A stretch of DNA of 64,000 nt, taken from Bacteroidales bacterium. GTDB lineage: Bacteria; Bacteroidota; Bacteroidia; Bacteroidales; VadinHA17. The position numbers and the translations under genes are program-made. Below, one piece after another: positions 17,971-25,959 of the stretch. Each line of letters starts with the position of its first letter. Positions within the stretch are counted from its first letter, which is position 1. The stretch is from assembly GCA_022865305.1 (NCBI GenBank), contig JALHSP010000043.1:145926-209925 (forward strand). The letters run 5' to 3'. Below the pieces are notes generated by a model. The model ran no database searches, was not told the DNA's origin, and worked only from the letters and a program-made list of their open reading frames with translations.

Positions 17971-19038
17971 ATGAAAAAATTTATACTACTCGCTGCAATT
18001 TTATTAAGTTTGATAGCATGTAATCAGAAAAACATAAAGAACCCTGATTTTGCCGAAATTACAAATGCTCAGTTTATCGACTCAACTGATATGACAAATA
18101 ATTTCTACGATAATTCCGAGACCTACTCACTCATTGTTAAGGAATTAACAGTTGAGGGTGAAATTGCAAATCCAGGAAAGGTTGACTTCACACAGTTATC
18201 AAAACACTCCGTTATAGTAAAGGAGACTTTACTTGACAGTGTAGGAGGTGACCGTTTTACAGGGGCTTTCAGATATGACGGATATTCTCTTTTTGATATC
18301 CTGGAGAAGAGGATTATCAGGAAAACAAATGCGGAAGAGTTCAGTCCGATTATAGATCTCTATATTGAGATTGAAAATGATAAAGGTGATAAAGTAGTTT
18401 TCAGCTGGGGTGAGATATATTATCCGAACAACCTGCATAAAATTATCATTGCCACTGGTGTGTCGCGGATAGTACCTTCCAGAACAAAGGACTTATGGGT
18501 ACTTCCGGGGGAAAGTAAGATTATTGCCGCAGGTGACCTGATAACAGAAAGGAATATTTCAAGTCCTGTCAGGATTACAGTAAAATCGTTTCCAAAATCA
18601 TTTAATGTCGTAAAGGGTATGTCACCGATGTACTCGTCAAAAATTATACTTTTTGAAAACCAGAAACCTGTCGGTGAAATATCTTCTGTTTCCAAAATAA
18701 TTAAAACAGAGACATTTAAAACGATTTTCTATGGCAGGGGAAAAGGGATTCACAGTACATCACCCTTTACCGGAATATTACTGAATGAGATTCTTCAGGC
18801 ATATTTTCCTGTCAGCAGGAGCAGTCTTAAATCAGGCATAATGTGCATTGTCGGGCAGGATGGTTACAGGAGTGCAATTTCATATTCTGAACTTTTTAAC
18901 CGGAACGATCAGCAGGAATTTCTTCTGGTTGAAACAGCCCCTGGCGAGGATGGCGGATTGTTCCGTATATTTGCTGCCAGCGATTTCTTTTCCGACCGGG
19001 CAGTTAAATCGGTAATTGAGATACATCTGGGTTTTTAG
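17971..19038 (+). CDS. Lipoprotein with two molybdopterin-oxidoreductase-like (SUOX-fold) domains, cofactor binding doubtful
   Basis: 355 aa with lipoprotein signal MKKFILLAAILLSLIAC (Cys17). The first half has the sulfite-oxidase-fold pattern YSLIVKELTVEGEIANPGK, then VDFTQLSKHSVIVKET and FTGAFRYDGYSLFDILEK; a second, more diverged copy begins near residue 235 (KTIFYGRGKG, FTGILLNEILQAYF, IVGQDGYRSAISYSELF). I see no clear conserved cysteine that would coordinate molybdenum. A non-enzymatic binding role at the cell envelope is possible. It sits 39 bp upstream of a GntP permease on the same strand and may belong to that sugar-acid operon. The assignment rests on pattern only. Confidence 0.5.
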   Translation: MKKFILLAAILLSLIACNQKNIKNPDFAEITNAQFIDSTDMTNNFYDNSETYSLIVKELTVEGEIANPGKVDFTQLSKHSVIVKETLLDSVGGDRFTGAFRYDGYSLFDILEKRIIRKTNAEEFSPIIDLYIEIENDKGDKVVFSWGEIYYPNNLHKIIIATGVSRIVPSRTKDLWVLPGESKIIAAGDLITERNISSPVRITVKSFPKSFNVVKGMSPMYSSKIILFENQKPVGEISSVSKIIKTETFKTIFYGRGKGIHSTSPFTGILLNEILQAYFPVSRSSLKSGIMCIVGQDGYRSAISYSELFNRNDQQEFLLVETAPGEDGGLFRIFAASDFFSDRAVKSVIEIHLGF

Positions 19039-19077
19039 CTATTTTAATATTATCTTTCAAAGCTAATTGCTGTTTTA

Positions 19078-20409
19078 ATGAGTCTTGTCTTAGTTTCTGT
19101 TCTGGTAGTAATAAGTATAATTGCAATTATTATCCTGACATCCAGTCTCAAACTGAAAGCTTTCATAGCATTGTTTATCGTTTCAGTTTTTCTGGCCTTT
19201 ACAACTTTACCACCTGATACGGTTATAAACACAATAAAAGAAGGCTTTGGCAATACCATGGCTTCTATCGGATTTCTGATAATTTTCGGGGCAATTATTG
19301 GTATTACACTGGATAAGACAGGAGCTACATTGAGTATTGCCAATTATATTCTGTCCAGGACCGGACAAAACAGAAGTGCGCAGGCACTCGGGATAACCGG
19401 ATTTATTACAGGATTACCAATTTTTTGCGATTCAGGATATATCATTTTAAGCGGACTGGCAAAATCGTTCAGTTCAAAATCGAAAATAGCAATGCCTTTT
19501 ATGGCTACAGTCCTTGCCACTTCTCTTTATTCGGTGCATTGTCTCATACCGCCTCATCCCGGTGCTCTGGCAGCAGCCGGGATATTTGATGTCAATGTTG
19601 GCAACCTTATTATTATAGGCATCCTTTTTGCAGTTCCCGGTGCACTGGCTGCATGGTTTTGGAGCAAACTTATGATAAAGAACAAAAACTATTCACCGGC
19701 AAAGCAGATTGAGACTGAGCTTCAAAAAACAAACAGCGAACTTCCATCAGCCTTCATGTCATTCCTGCCAATTATTGTTCCTCTCCTTCTGATAACCTTC
19801 AGATCATTAATCAGTCTTGTCGACAAAGAAGGTCTTAGCCTGCTTTATAAGATCTTCAGGTTCCCTGGTGAACCGGTTTTCGCTCTTGCGATCGGAGTGA
19901 TACTTTCACTTTTGTTATTGAAAGAAAAGACAATATCCTCGATGAATGATGTTTTTTCCGATGCAATTGAAAAGGCTGGTCCCATATTAATTGTCACCGC
20001 AGCAGGAGGAATGTTCGGAATGGTTATAAAAGAAACAGGGATAGGGGAGGCACTGGGAAAAGTTCTGGCAGGTACCAGCATAGGCCTTCTGGTTCCATTC
20101 CTCATTGCTGCACTGATGAAGACTGCACAGGGTTCATCAACAGTTGCTATAATTACAACAGCATCCTTTGTAGCACCGATGCTGCAGATGCTTGGTCTGG
20201 ATTCGGAAGCCGGCCGCCTGTTTGCAATGCTTTCAATGGGCGCAGGCTCTATGATTGTTTCTCATGCCAATGACTCCTATTTCTGGGTAATCTCAAATTT
20301 TGCAGAACTGGATGTTAATACAACATTAAGAGTTTATTCATCATCAACTTTTGTCATGGGTGTTGTCGTGTTTGTTTGTGTTTGGGTATCTTCAATCTTT
20401 ATATTATAA
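19078..20409 (+). CDS. GntP-family sugar-acid permease (first copy)
   Basis: 443 aa, strongly hydrophobic, about 12-14 predicted helices. Family motifs: EGFGNTMASIGFLIIFGAII near residue 55, the loop VHCLIPPHPGALAAAGIF, a central repeat KTAQGSSTVAIITTAS, and SHANDSYFWVISNFAEL near the C-terminus. GntP permeases import gluconate, glycerate and related acids with protons. The next gene is a glycerate 2-kinase 53 bp downstream, so glycerate or a precursor is a plausible substrate. Only about 30% like the second GntP protein of the window by eye, so not a recent duplication. Confidence 0.9.
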   Translation: MSLVLVSVLVVISIIAIIILTSSLKLKAFIALFIVSVFLAFTTLPPDTVINTIKEGFGNTMASIGFLIIFGAIIGITLDKTGATLSIANYILSRTGQNRSAQALGITGFITGLPIFCDSGYIILSGLAKSFSSKSKIAMPFMATVLATSLYSVHCLIPPHPGALAAAGIFDVNVGNLIIIGILFAVPGALAAWFWSKLMIKNKNYSPAKQIETELQKTNSELPSAFMSFLPIIVPLLLITFRSLISLVDKEGLSLLYKIFRFPGEPVFALAIGVILSLLLLKEKTISSMNDVFSDAIEKAGPILIVTAAGGMFGMVIKETGIGEALGKVLAGTSIGLLVPFLIAALMKTAQGSSTVAIITTASFVAPMLQMLGLDSEAGRLFAMLSMGAGSMIVSHANDSYFWVISNFAELDVNTTLRVYSSSTFVMGVVVFVCVWVSSIFIL

Positions 20410-20462
20410 GTTTTAATTTTAGAGTTGTTGTACTGATCAATTAAAAAGCCGGGATAATTTCC

Positions 20463-21779
20463 ATGAATTACCGTGAAGTTGCACAACAGATTTTTATTGC
20501 CGGAGTTAAGGATGTCCTTCCGGGCAAGCTGATAAGCAACATGATGTCATTAAAAGGTCAGGTACTTTACATCGGGAACCAGAGTTTTGACCTGGAGAAG
20601 ATTAATAACATATATATTATTGGTGCGGGGAAAGCCAGCGCAGCAATGGGGCATTATGTTGAAAATATTCTTGGCAGCAGGATTAAAAAAGGCCATATTA
20701 TAGTTAAATATGGCTATTTCTGTAAGCTAAAATATATCAAAGTCACCGAAGCAGGTCATCCGGTACCTGATTCCAACAGCTTCCATGCTACAGAAGAAAT
20801 TGTTCAGCTGGCAAATAAAGCAGGGGAGAACGACCTGGTAATATGTCTGTGGTCGGGAGGAGGGTCATCTCTGCTGGCAGACATTCCTGAGACATCCGTT
20901 CCGGATGAAATAATCATATTAAATAATCTTCTTGTCAGGAGCGGAGCAGATATCAGGGAGATGAATTCTGTCAGAAAGCATCTGTCGAAAGTCAAGGGTG
21001 GACAACTCTCCAGGAATATCTGGCCAGCGAATACTGTCAATCTGATTTTATCGGATGTCCTTGGTGACCCTGTTGATATTATTGCATCGGGGCCAACGGT
21101 TCCTGATAATTCAACATTTGCTGAAGCTCTTAAAGTTCTGGAAGATCATCAGATAATTAACCAGGTACCTTCAGGAATTCTGAATATCCTGTACGAAGGT
21201 GTTCAGGGCATCCTGCCTGAAACACCAAAATCCGGTGATACAATATTCAATAAAACAGTTACGTTCCTTGCCGGCAATAATAAAGCATCTCTAAATGCAT
21301 CAAAAAGTAAAGCGGAAAATCTAGGATTCAATACATTTATTATAAGCGATGAGCTGAAAGGTGATATTTTAAATGCCTCTTCATATATTATTGATACGGT
21401 GATCTATTATAAGAATAACAATTCAATACAAAAACCGGTCTGTCTTTTATTCGGAGGGGAAACGACAGTCAGGGTACAGGGTGATGGTATGGGTGGAAGG
21501 AATCAGCATCTAGCTCTGACTGCAGCTTTACGGCTTCAGGATATTTCCGGTATCACTTTCCTTTCAGGCGGTACTGACGGGAATGATGGTAACACGGAAA
21601 TGGCAGGTGCTGTGGTTGATTCAGAAACTGTGCATGATGCACTGGCTATTAATGCCGACCCTGAAAAATACTTAAACGAATTTGATTCATACCACTTTTT
21701 CAAAAATACTGACGGACATATATTTACCGGCCCCACAATGACAAATGTTATGGACATTGTTGTTGTATTAATAGAGTAA
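20463..21779 (+). CDS. Glycerate 2-kinase, DUF4147/MOFRL type
   Basis: 438 aa. Converts D-glycerate and ATP to 2-phosphoglycerate. The N-terminal DUF4147 domain has IYIIGAGKASAAMGHYVE, TEAGHPVPDSNSF, CLWSGGGSSLLADIPE and LSDVLGDPVDIIASGPTVPD. The C-terminal MOFRL domain has FGGETTVRVQGDGMGGRNQH and SGGTDGNDGNTEMAGAVVD. Length and motif order are those of the family, so it looks intact. It lies between a GntP permease and a convergent epimerase gene and probably forms a transcript with the permease. 2-Phosphoglycerate enters lower glycolysis directly. Confidence 0.92.
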   Translation: MNYREVAQQIFIAGVKDVLPGKLISNMMSLKGQVLYIGNQSFDLEKINNIYIIGAGKASAAMGHYVENILGSRIKKGHIIVKYGYFCKLKYIKVTEAGHPVPDSNSFHATEEIVQLANKAGENDLVICLWSGGGSSLLADIPETSVPDEIIILNNLLVRSGADIREMNSVRKHLSKVKGGQLSRNIWPANTVNLILSDVLGDPVDIIASGPTVPDNSTFAEALKVLEDHQIINQVPSGILNILYEGVQGILPETPKSGDTIFNKTVTFLAGNNKASLNASKSKAENLGFNTFIISDELKGDILNASSYIIDTVIYYKNNNSIQKPVCLLFGGETTVRVQGDGMGGRNQHLALTAALRLQDISGITFLSGGTDGNDGNTEMAGAVVDSETVHDALAINADPEKYLNEFDSYHFFKNTDGHIFTGPTMTNVMDIVVVLIE

Positions 21780-21785
21780 GCTGGT

Positions 21786-22820
21786 TTAATGCCGGGGAAT
21801 TTCTGTTCTGTAAATACGGGTTATCTCCTCTATTGACTGATGTATCGGGATAAAAGTAACACCGGTAGTTTCCTTTATTTTACTATTATTATAAAATACT
21901 CTTGAAAAGGCAGCATTGATGATGTCGGGTGTTATCAGGCCGCTTTTACCCCTTATCTGTGAGATAATTTTCACAATACCAGTAGCTGGTTTGGAAAGTA
22001 TTTCCGGAATAAAGATGAATGGTTTCCTGACATTCATGCGTTCAGCAATCATCGAAAAAAAATCCACATATGGAATATTTTCTGAAGAAATAATAAAACG
22101 TTCACCCTTAACCGGACCGTTCATCAGGATTATCATGGATTTTACCACATCTCTTACATCGACATATCCGGTTACTCCATTAGTATAAAAGAGCATACCA
22201 TCCGAAATCTTTGAGAAGAACAGAGAACTTCCGCTATTCCAGTATCCTGGTCCGAGAATAACCGATGGATTAACAATAACTGCATTCAGTCCTTTGCTGA
22301 TGCCATTCCATACTTCAGATTCTGAAAGGTATTTGCTAACTGAATAAGCATTATGATAGTCGGATTCGATCCATTGATGGGATTCATCTGTTATCTCATC
22401 TTTATGCGATGCTCCGATTGTGGCAACGGAACTTACATGGCACAATTTATTAACCCCGGTTTCAAGGCATGTTTTAACAATGTTTACAGTTACATCTGTA
22501 TTGTTTTTTATCAACTGGTCTTTTCCGGAGGCTTCATATGATACCGTTGCAGCGCAATGATATACATGTTCCGATCCGCTGATTATCCTTTTCAGGTTGC
22601 CGGCATCTGATAAATCCAATTCAATCCATTCAATTTTATTAAAAAGTTCGTCCGGATTATCACACCAGTATGAGAAAATCTTTCTTACGAGATCAAGTTT
22701 TTTTAATTGCCTGTAATTAGCTTTGATACTTTCTCCTTTCTCAGCCAGTGAGTAAAGCAGATGGCTGCCCAGGAGGCCTGTTCCTCCTGTAACAAATACT
22801 TTTCTTTTTTTCTGCTGCAT
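21786..22820 (-). CDS. NAD(P)-dependent epimerase/dehydratase-like extended SDR
   Basis: 344 aa. The nucleotide-binding motif KVFVTGGTGLLGSHLLYSL is at the N-terminus, CHVSSVATIGA supplies the catalytic Ser region and YSVSKYLSE the YxxxK pair. The overall pattern resembles dihydroflavonol 4-reductase-like or 3-beta-HSD-like enzymes of unknown substrate (ignoring the plant name). Six bases separate it from the upstream SDR gene, so the two are co-transcribed and may act in sequence on one substrate. Its 3' end faces the glycerate kinase gene with only 6 bp between stops. Confidence 0.8.
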   Translation of the reverse strand: MQQKKRKVFVTGGTGLLGSHLLYSLAEKGESIKANYRQLKKLDLVRKIFSYWCDNPDELFNKIEWIELDLSDAGNLKRIISGSEHVYHCAATVSYEASGKDQLIKNNTDVTVNIVKTCLETGVNKLCHVSSVATIGASHKDEITDESHQWIESDYHNAYSVSKYLSESEVWNGISKGLNAVIVNPSVILGPGYWNSGSSLFFSKISDGMLFYTNGVTGYVDVRDVVKSMIILMNGPVKGERFIISSENIPYVDFFSMIAERMNVRKPFIFIPEILSKPATGIVKIISQIRGKSGLITPDIINAAFSRVFYNNSKIKETTGVTFIPIHQSIEEITRIYRTEIPRH

Positions 22821-22826
22821 AACTGA

Positions 22827-23621
22827 TCAGTAATTCAATTCATCCCTGAATTCTTTCTCGAGTAATTGGCTGATTATACTGTCAGGGATTATTTTCCCTA
22901 TAAAAAGGAGGAACCTGTTTATGAAAAGCGGTATAAATATCCTCTTTCCTTTTTCTGCATTATCCAGAGTAAGCTTTGCCAGCCTACCGGGGGTTATCGT
23001 TACCAGCTTAGCCCAGCGCTTATGAGTACGGATTCTTTGAGTACTTAATGTATTGCTCTCTATACCATTTGGACAAACTACAGTTACCCGGATTCCTGAA
23101 CCTTCAAGTTCTTTTGCCAGACTTTTTGAGAAGCTCAGGACAAATGCTTTTGTAGCAGAATATACGCTTTTATATGGTACAGGGAGAAATCCTGCCATAC
23201 TGCATATATTAATAATTTTGCTTTCAGGGCATTGCCTTAACAATGGAATAAAGTATCTCGTAAGTAAAGTCAAAGCCCTTACATTTAACATAATTCTAAG
23301 ATCGCTGTATTCGGGATTTGATTTTTCAAATATTGTCGTTCCGGTAATGCCGGCATTATTAATCAGGCTATTAACTTTAATGTTCTGATTCTTACACCAT
23401 TCATAAACACTCCTGGGTGCCTCGATACCGGTGAGATCGATTGCAAAGTATCTTACTTCAATATTAAATTTTGATTTTATTTCATTCGCAGTCTGCTCCA
23501 GTTCAGGGCCTGGTAAAGCCACCAGTAACATATTCATTCCACGGCTTGCACATTCCAGGGCAAGTGACTTTCCTATTCCTGAACTGCTTCCTGTGATAAG
23601 AGTATAATATTGTTCCACCAT
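22827..23621 (-). CDS. Short-chain dehydrogenase/reductase
   Basis: 264 aa from the ATG at 23621, which has AAAGGA six bases upstream; the frame extends to 23651 but those ten residues precede the normal SDR start. Classical SDR: TGSSSGIGKS cofactor loop, NNAG (INNAGITG), a catalytic Ser in NICSMAGFLPV, and YSATKAFVLSFSKSLAKEL with the YxxxK pair. The C-terminus (RFLLFIGKIIPD) is hydrophobic as in DltE/sdr-type lipid-acting members. Forms an operon with the downstream epimerase-like gene. Substrate not predictable. Confidence 0.85.
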   Translation of the reverse strand: MVEQYYTLITGSSSGIGKSLALECASRGMNMLLVALPGPELEQTANEIKSKFNIEVRYFAIDLTGIEAPRSVYEWCKNQNIKVNSLINNAGITGTTIFEKSNPEYSDLRIMLNVRALTLLTRYFIPLLRQCPESKIINICSMAGFLPVPYKSVYSATKAFVLSFSKSLAKELEGSGIRVTVVCPNGIESNTLSTQRIRTHKRWAKLVTITPGRLAKLTLDNAEKGKRIFIPLFINRFLLFIGKIIPDSIISQLLEKEFRDELNY

Positions 23622-23632
23622 AGGTCCTTTTA

Positions 23633-23648
23633 TTTGTAAATATACAAA
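23633..23648. promoter_or_regulatory. Palindromic operator-like site between divergent genes
   Basis: TTTGTA-AATA-TACAAA, a perfect 6-bp inverted repeat 12 bp upstream of the SDR start. It overlaps TATATTTA on the minus strand, which resembles the -7 box of Bacteroidota promoters. No regulator can be named. Confidence 0.3.
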
Positions 23649-23677
23649 CATCTCTTAATAGCCATTTGTGTTTTTAT

Positions 23678-23685
23678 TATATTTG
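23678..23685 (+). promoter_or_regulatory. Candidate -7 box (TATATTTG) for the dehydrogenase operon
   Basis: Exact match to the Bacteroidota consensus TAnnTTTG, 40 bp upstream of the next start. The expected TTTG about 19 bp upstream is not seen, so support is partial. Confidence 0.3.
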
Positions 23686-23725
23686 TCTGCAAGCCTCTTA
23701 ATGAGGCATAAATTTTCATTCTGTT

Positions 23726-24757
23726 ATGAAAGCCCTCGTACTTGAAAAATACAATCAGCTGGTTTATAAGGATGTTCCTGATCCTGAAATAAACACCAAT
23801 GAGGTTCTGGTGCAGGTAAAAGCCTGTGGAATATGCGGATCTGATGTTCACGGACTTGACGGCAGCACAGGACGAAGGATCCCTCCGCTGATAATGGGAC
23901 ATGAAGCTTCAGGAGTTATTATTCAAACAGGTTCTGATGTTAAAGACTGGAAATCCGGAGACAGGGTGACATTTGACTCAACTGTCTATCATCTGAATGA
24001 CTGGTTTACGCTAAGGGGATTGTACAATCTCAGCGACAATCGGGAAGTACTTGGAGTATCTCCCGGAACATACAAAAGGAACGGGGCTTTTGCTGAATAT
24101 ATATCAATTCCACAGCATATTCTGTATAAGATACCTGATAACGTCTCTTTTGAACAGGCAGCAATGGTTGAAGCGGTTGCAGTGGCTCTTCACAGTATAA
24201 ATATTTCCGGAATTCGGTCCGGAAATTCATGTATTGTTGTGGGAGCCGGTATGATCGGTATCTTTCTGATTAAACTGCTAAAGATATCCGGTGCATCCTG
24301 CATTATTGCCGTTGATATAAATGAGAAACGTCTGATGAAAGCAAAAAATACCGGTGCTGATTATACTTTCCTTTCAGATGAAGGAAGTCTTTCTGAGAAG
24401 ATAAAAGACCTTACAGGAAAACGTGGCGCAGATATCTCTTTTGAAGCGGTCGGTAAAAATGAATCTGTCAGAACAGCAATAGAGAATGTCAGAAGAGGAG
24501 GTAAGGTTGTCCTTGTGGGAAATATCTCGCCAACAGTCGATTTCCCTCTACAGAAAGTAGTTACAGGTGAATTGAAAGTCCTTGGAAGCTGTGCTATATG
24601 CGGAGAATATGAGGCTGTTCTTAATTACATGAAAATGGGCAAAGTAACGGTTGATGACCAGATATCTGCAATTGTTCCCCTTTCCGAAGGTGCTCAATGG
24701 TTTAAAAAGCTATCTGATAATGAGGGGGATATTGATAAAGTGATACTCGTTCCTTAA
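23726..24757 (+). CDS. Zinc-type medium-chain alcohol/polyol dehydrogenase without the structural zinc cysteines
   Basis: 343 aa MDR protein like sorbitol or galactitol-phosphate dehydrogenases. Catalytic zinc ligands are present: Cys37 (CGICGSD), His59-Glu60 (GHEASG). The NAD site is VVGAGMIGIFLIKLL. In relatives a lobe with four cysteines (C-x2-C-x2-C-x7-C) binds a structural zinc; here the aligned positions are His89, Asp92, Thr95 and Ser103, while the flanking GLYNL and DNREVLGV text is kept. The protein is otherwise full length. It would oxidise a polyol or sugar acid to the keto form, upstream of the Gfo/Idh/MocA enzyme (13 bp away) and the GntP permease. Confidence 0.85.
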   Translation: MKALVLEKYNQLVYKDVPDPEINTNEVLVQVKACGICGSDVHGLDGSTGRRIPPLIMGHEASGVIIQTGSDVKDWKSGDRVTFDSTVYHLNDWFTLRGLYNLSDNREVLGVSPGTYKRNGAFAEYISIPQHILYKIPDNVSFEQAAMVEAVAVALHSINISGIRSGNSCIVVGAGMIGIFLIKLLKISGASCIIAVDINEKRLMKAKNTGADYTFLSDEGSLSEKIKDLTGKRGADISFEAVGKNESVRTAIENVRRGGKVVLVGNISPTVDFPLQKVVTGELKVLGSCAICGEYEAVLNYMKMGKVTVDDQISAIVPLSEGAQWFKKLSDNEGDIDKVILVP

Positions 24758-24770
24758 TTTTATTAATCCA

Positions 24771-25907
24771 ATGCCGGAAAGAAAATATAATATTTCGATA
24801 GCAGGTTGTGGTAAAGTAGCGCACCTTCACGCCAGGGCAATTAGTAATATCCCAAACGCACGTCTGTCAGGTGTCTGGAGCAGAACTCCAAAGACGGCAA
24901 AAGAATTTGCCAGCCAGTATAAAACCAGGCCATATTCTGATATCAGCCAGATGGTTTTAGAAAATGAATCTGACCTTGTAATAGTCTGTACACCCCATCC
25001 TTTTCACAGGCAGCCGGCAATTGAAGCAGCAGAAGCCGGAGCTAATGTCCTGGTAGAGAAGCCACTGGCTTCTGATCTGAAGGATTGTGATGCAATTATC
25101 AATGCCTGCAAGCTAAGGTATGGTAAGCTGGGGGTGATCAGCCAGAGAAGATGGTATTCGCCTGTAAAAAGAGTCAGGGAGGCAATTGAAGCCGGGAAGA
25201 TCGGTAAGCCTGTTCTAGCAACAGTTTCTTTGCTTGGATGGCGCGATAAGGCTTATTATGATGCAGATGCATGGCGCGGAACATGGCAGATGGAAGGAGG
25301 AGGAGTTCTTGTAAACCAGTCACCTCACCAGTTGGATATCCTTCTCTGGTTAATGGGCGATGTTGATGAAGTTTACGGTATATGGAGAAACCTTAACCAT
25401 CCTTATATAGAGGTGGATGATACTGCTGTTGCCATTGTTAAGTTTAAAAGCGGCGCTATCGGAAACATCCTCGTCAGTAATTCACAAAAACCCGGGATCT
25501 ATGGAAAGGTTCATGTACATGGCGAGAACGGGGCTTCTGTCGGGGTACAGACTGATGGCGGAGCAATGTTCATTGCCGGCAGTACCGGTGTTGCGGAACC
25601 ACCGGTAAATGACCTCTGGACAGTACCTGGTGAAGAGAATTTACTTAAGAAATGGATAAAAGAGGATTCTGAGATTTTCAACAGCTGCGATCCGACTGTT
25701 TATTACATGCAATGCCAGATAGAGGATTTTATTGATGCTATAAGGAATGACAGGGAACCAGCAGTTACGGGAGAAGCGGGTCGGAAAACCGTTGAACTTT
25801 TCACTGCAATATACCAATCAACCCGGAATAATGCACCGGTCAAATTTCCTCTTAAACATGAACCTGGCCTCGATGGACGCCAGAAATTTATAACCAGTAA
25901 CAAGTAA
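24771..25907 (+). CDS. Gfo/Idh/MocA-family oxidoreductase
   Basis: 378 aa. Rossmann motif ISIAGCGKVAHLHARAISN at the N-terminus, VCTPHPFHRQPAIEAAEAG, and the family's EKP signature (VLVEKPLASDLKDCD). The C-terminal domain has WRGTWQMEGGGVLVNQSPHQ and LDILLWLMG, containing the conserved GG...Q..H..D pattern. These enzymes use a tightly held NAD(P) for oxidation, reduction or epimerisation of sugars and sugar acids. The final residues (ITSNK) and stop are inside an AACCAGTAACAAG-type repeat. Co-directional with the dehydrogenase before it and the permease after it, probably one catabolic unit. Confidence 0.88.
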   Translation: MPERKYNISIAGCGKVAHLHARAISNIPNARLSGVWSRTPKTAKEFASQYKTRPYSDISQMVLENESDLVIVCTPHPFHRQPAIEAAEAGANVLVEKPLASDLKDCDAIINACKLRYGKLGVISQRRWYSPVKRVREAIEAGKIGKPVLATVSLLGWRDKAYYDADAWRGTWQMEGGGVLVNQSPHQLDILLWLMGDVDEVYGIWRNLNHPYIEVDDTAVAIVKFKSGAIGNILVSNSQKPGIYGKVHVHGENGASVGVQTDGGAMFIAGSTGVAEPPVNDLWTVPGEENLLKKWIKEDSEIFNSCDPTVYYMQCQIEDFIDAIRNDREPAVTGEAGRKTVELFTAIYQSTRNNAPVKFPLKHEPGLDGRQKFITSNK

Positions 25908-25920
25908 CAAGCAACAAGAA
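25888..25920. repeat. AACAAG micro-repeat at the end of the Gfo/Idh/MocA gene
   Basis: ACCAGTAACAAG, TAACAAG, CAACAAG in series. Similar text (TTGTTGCTGGTTCC, CAACAAGCAACAAG) fills 48206-48290. The stop codon TAA at 25905-25907 is part of one unit. Confidence 0.5.
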
Positions 25921-25959
25921 GCCAAAATTCAATAAACAAAAAACCTTATTAATTATTCT

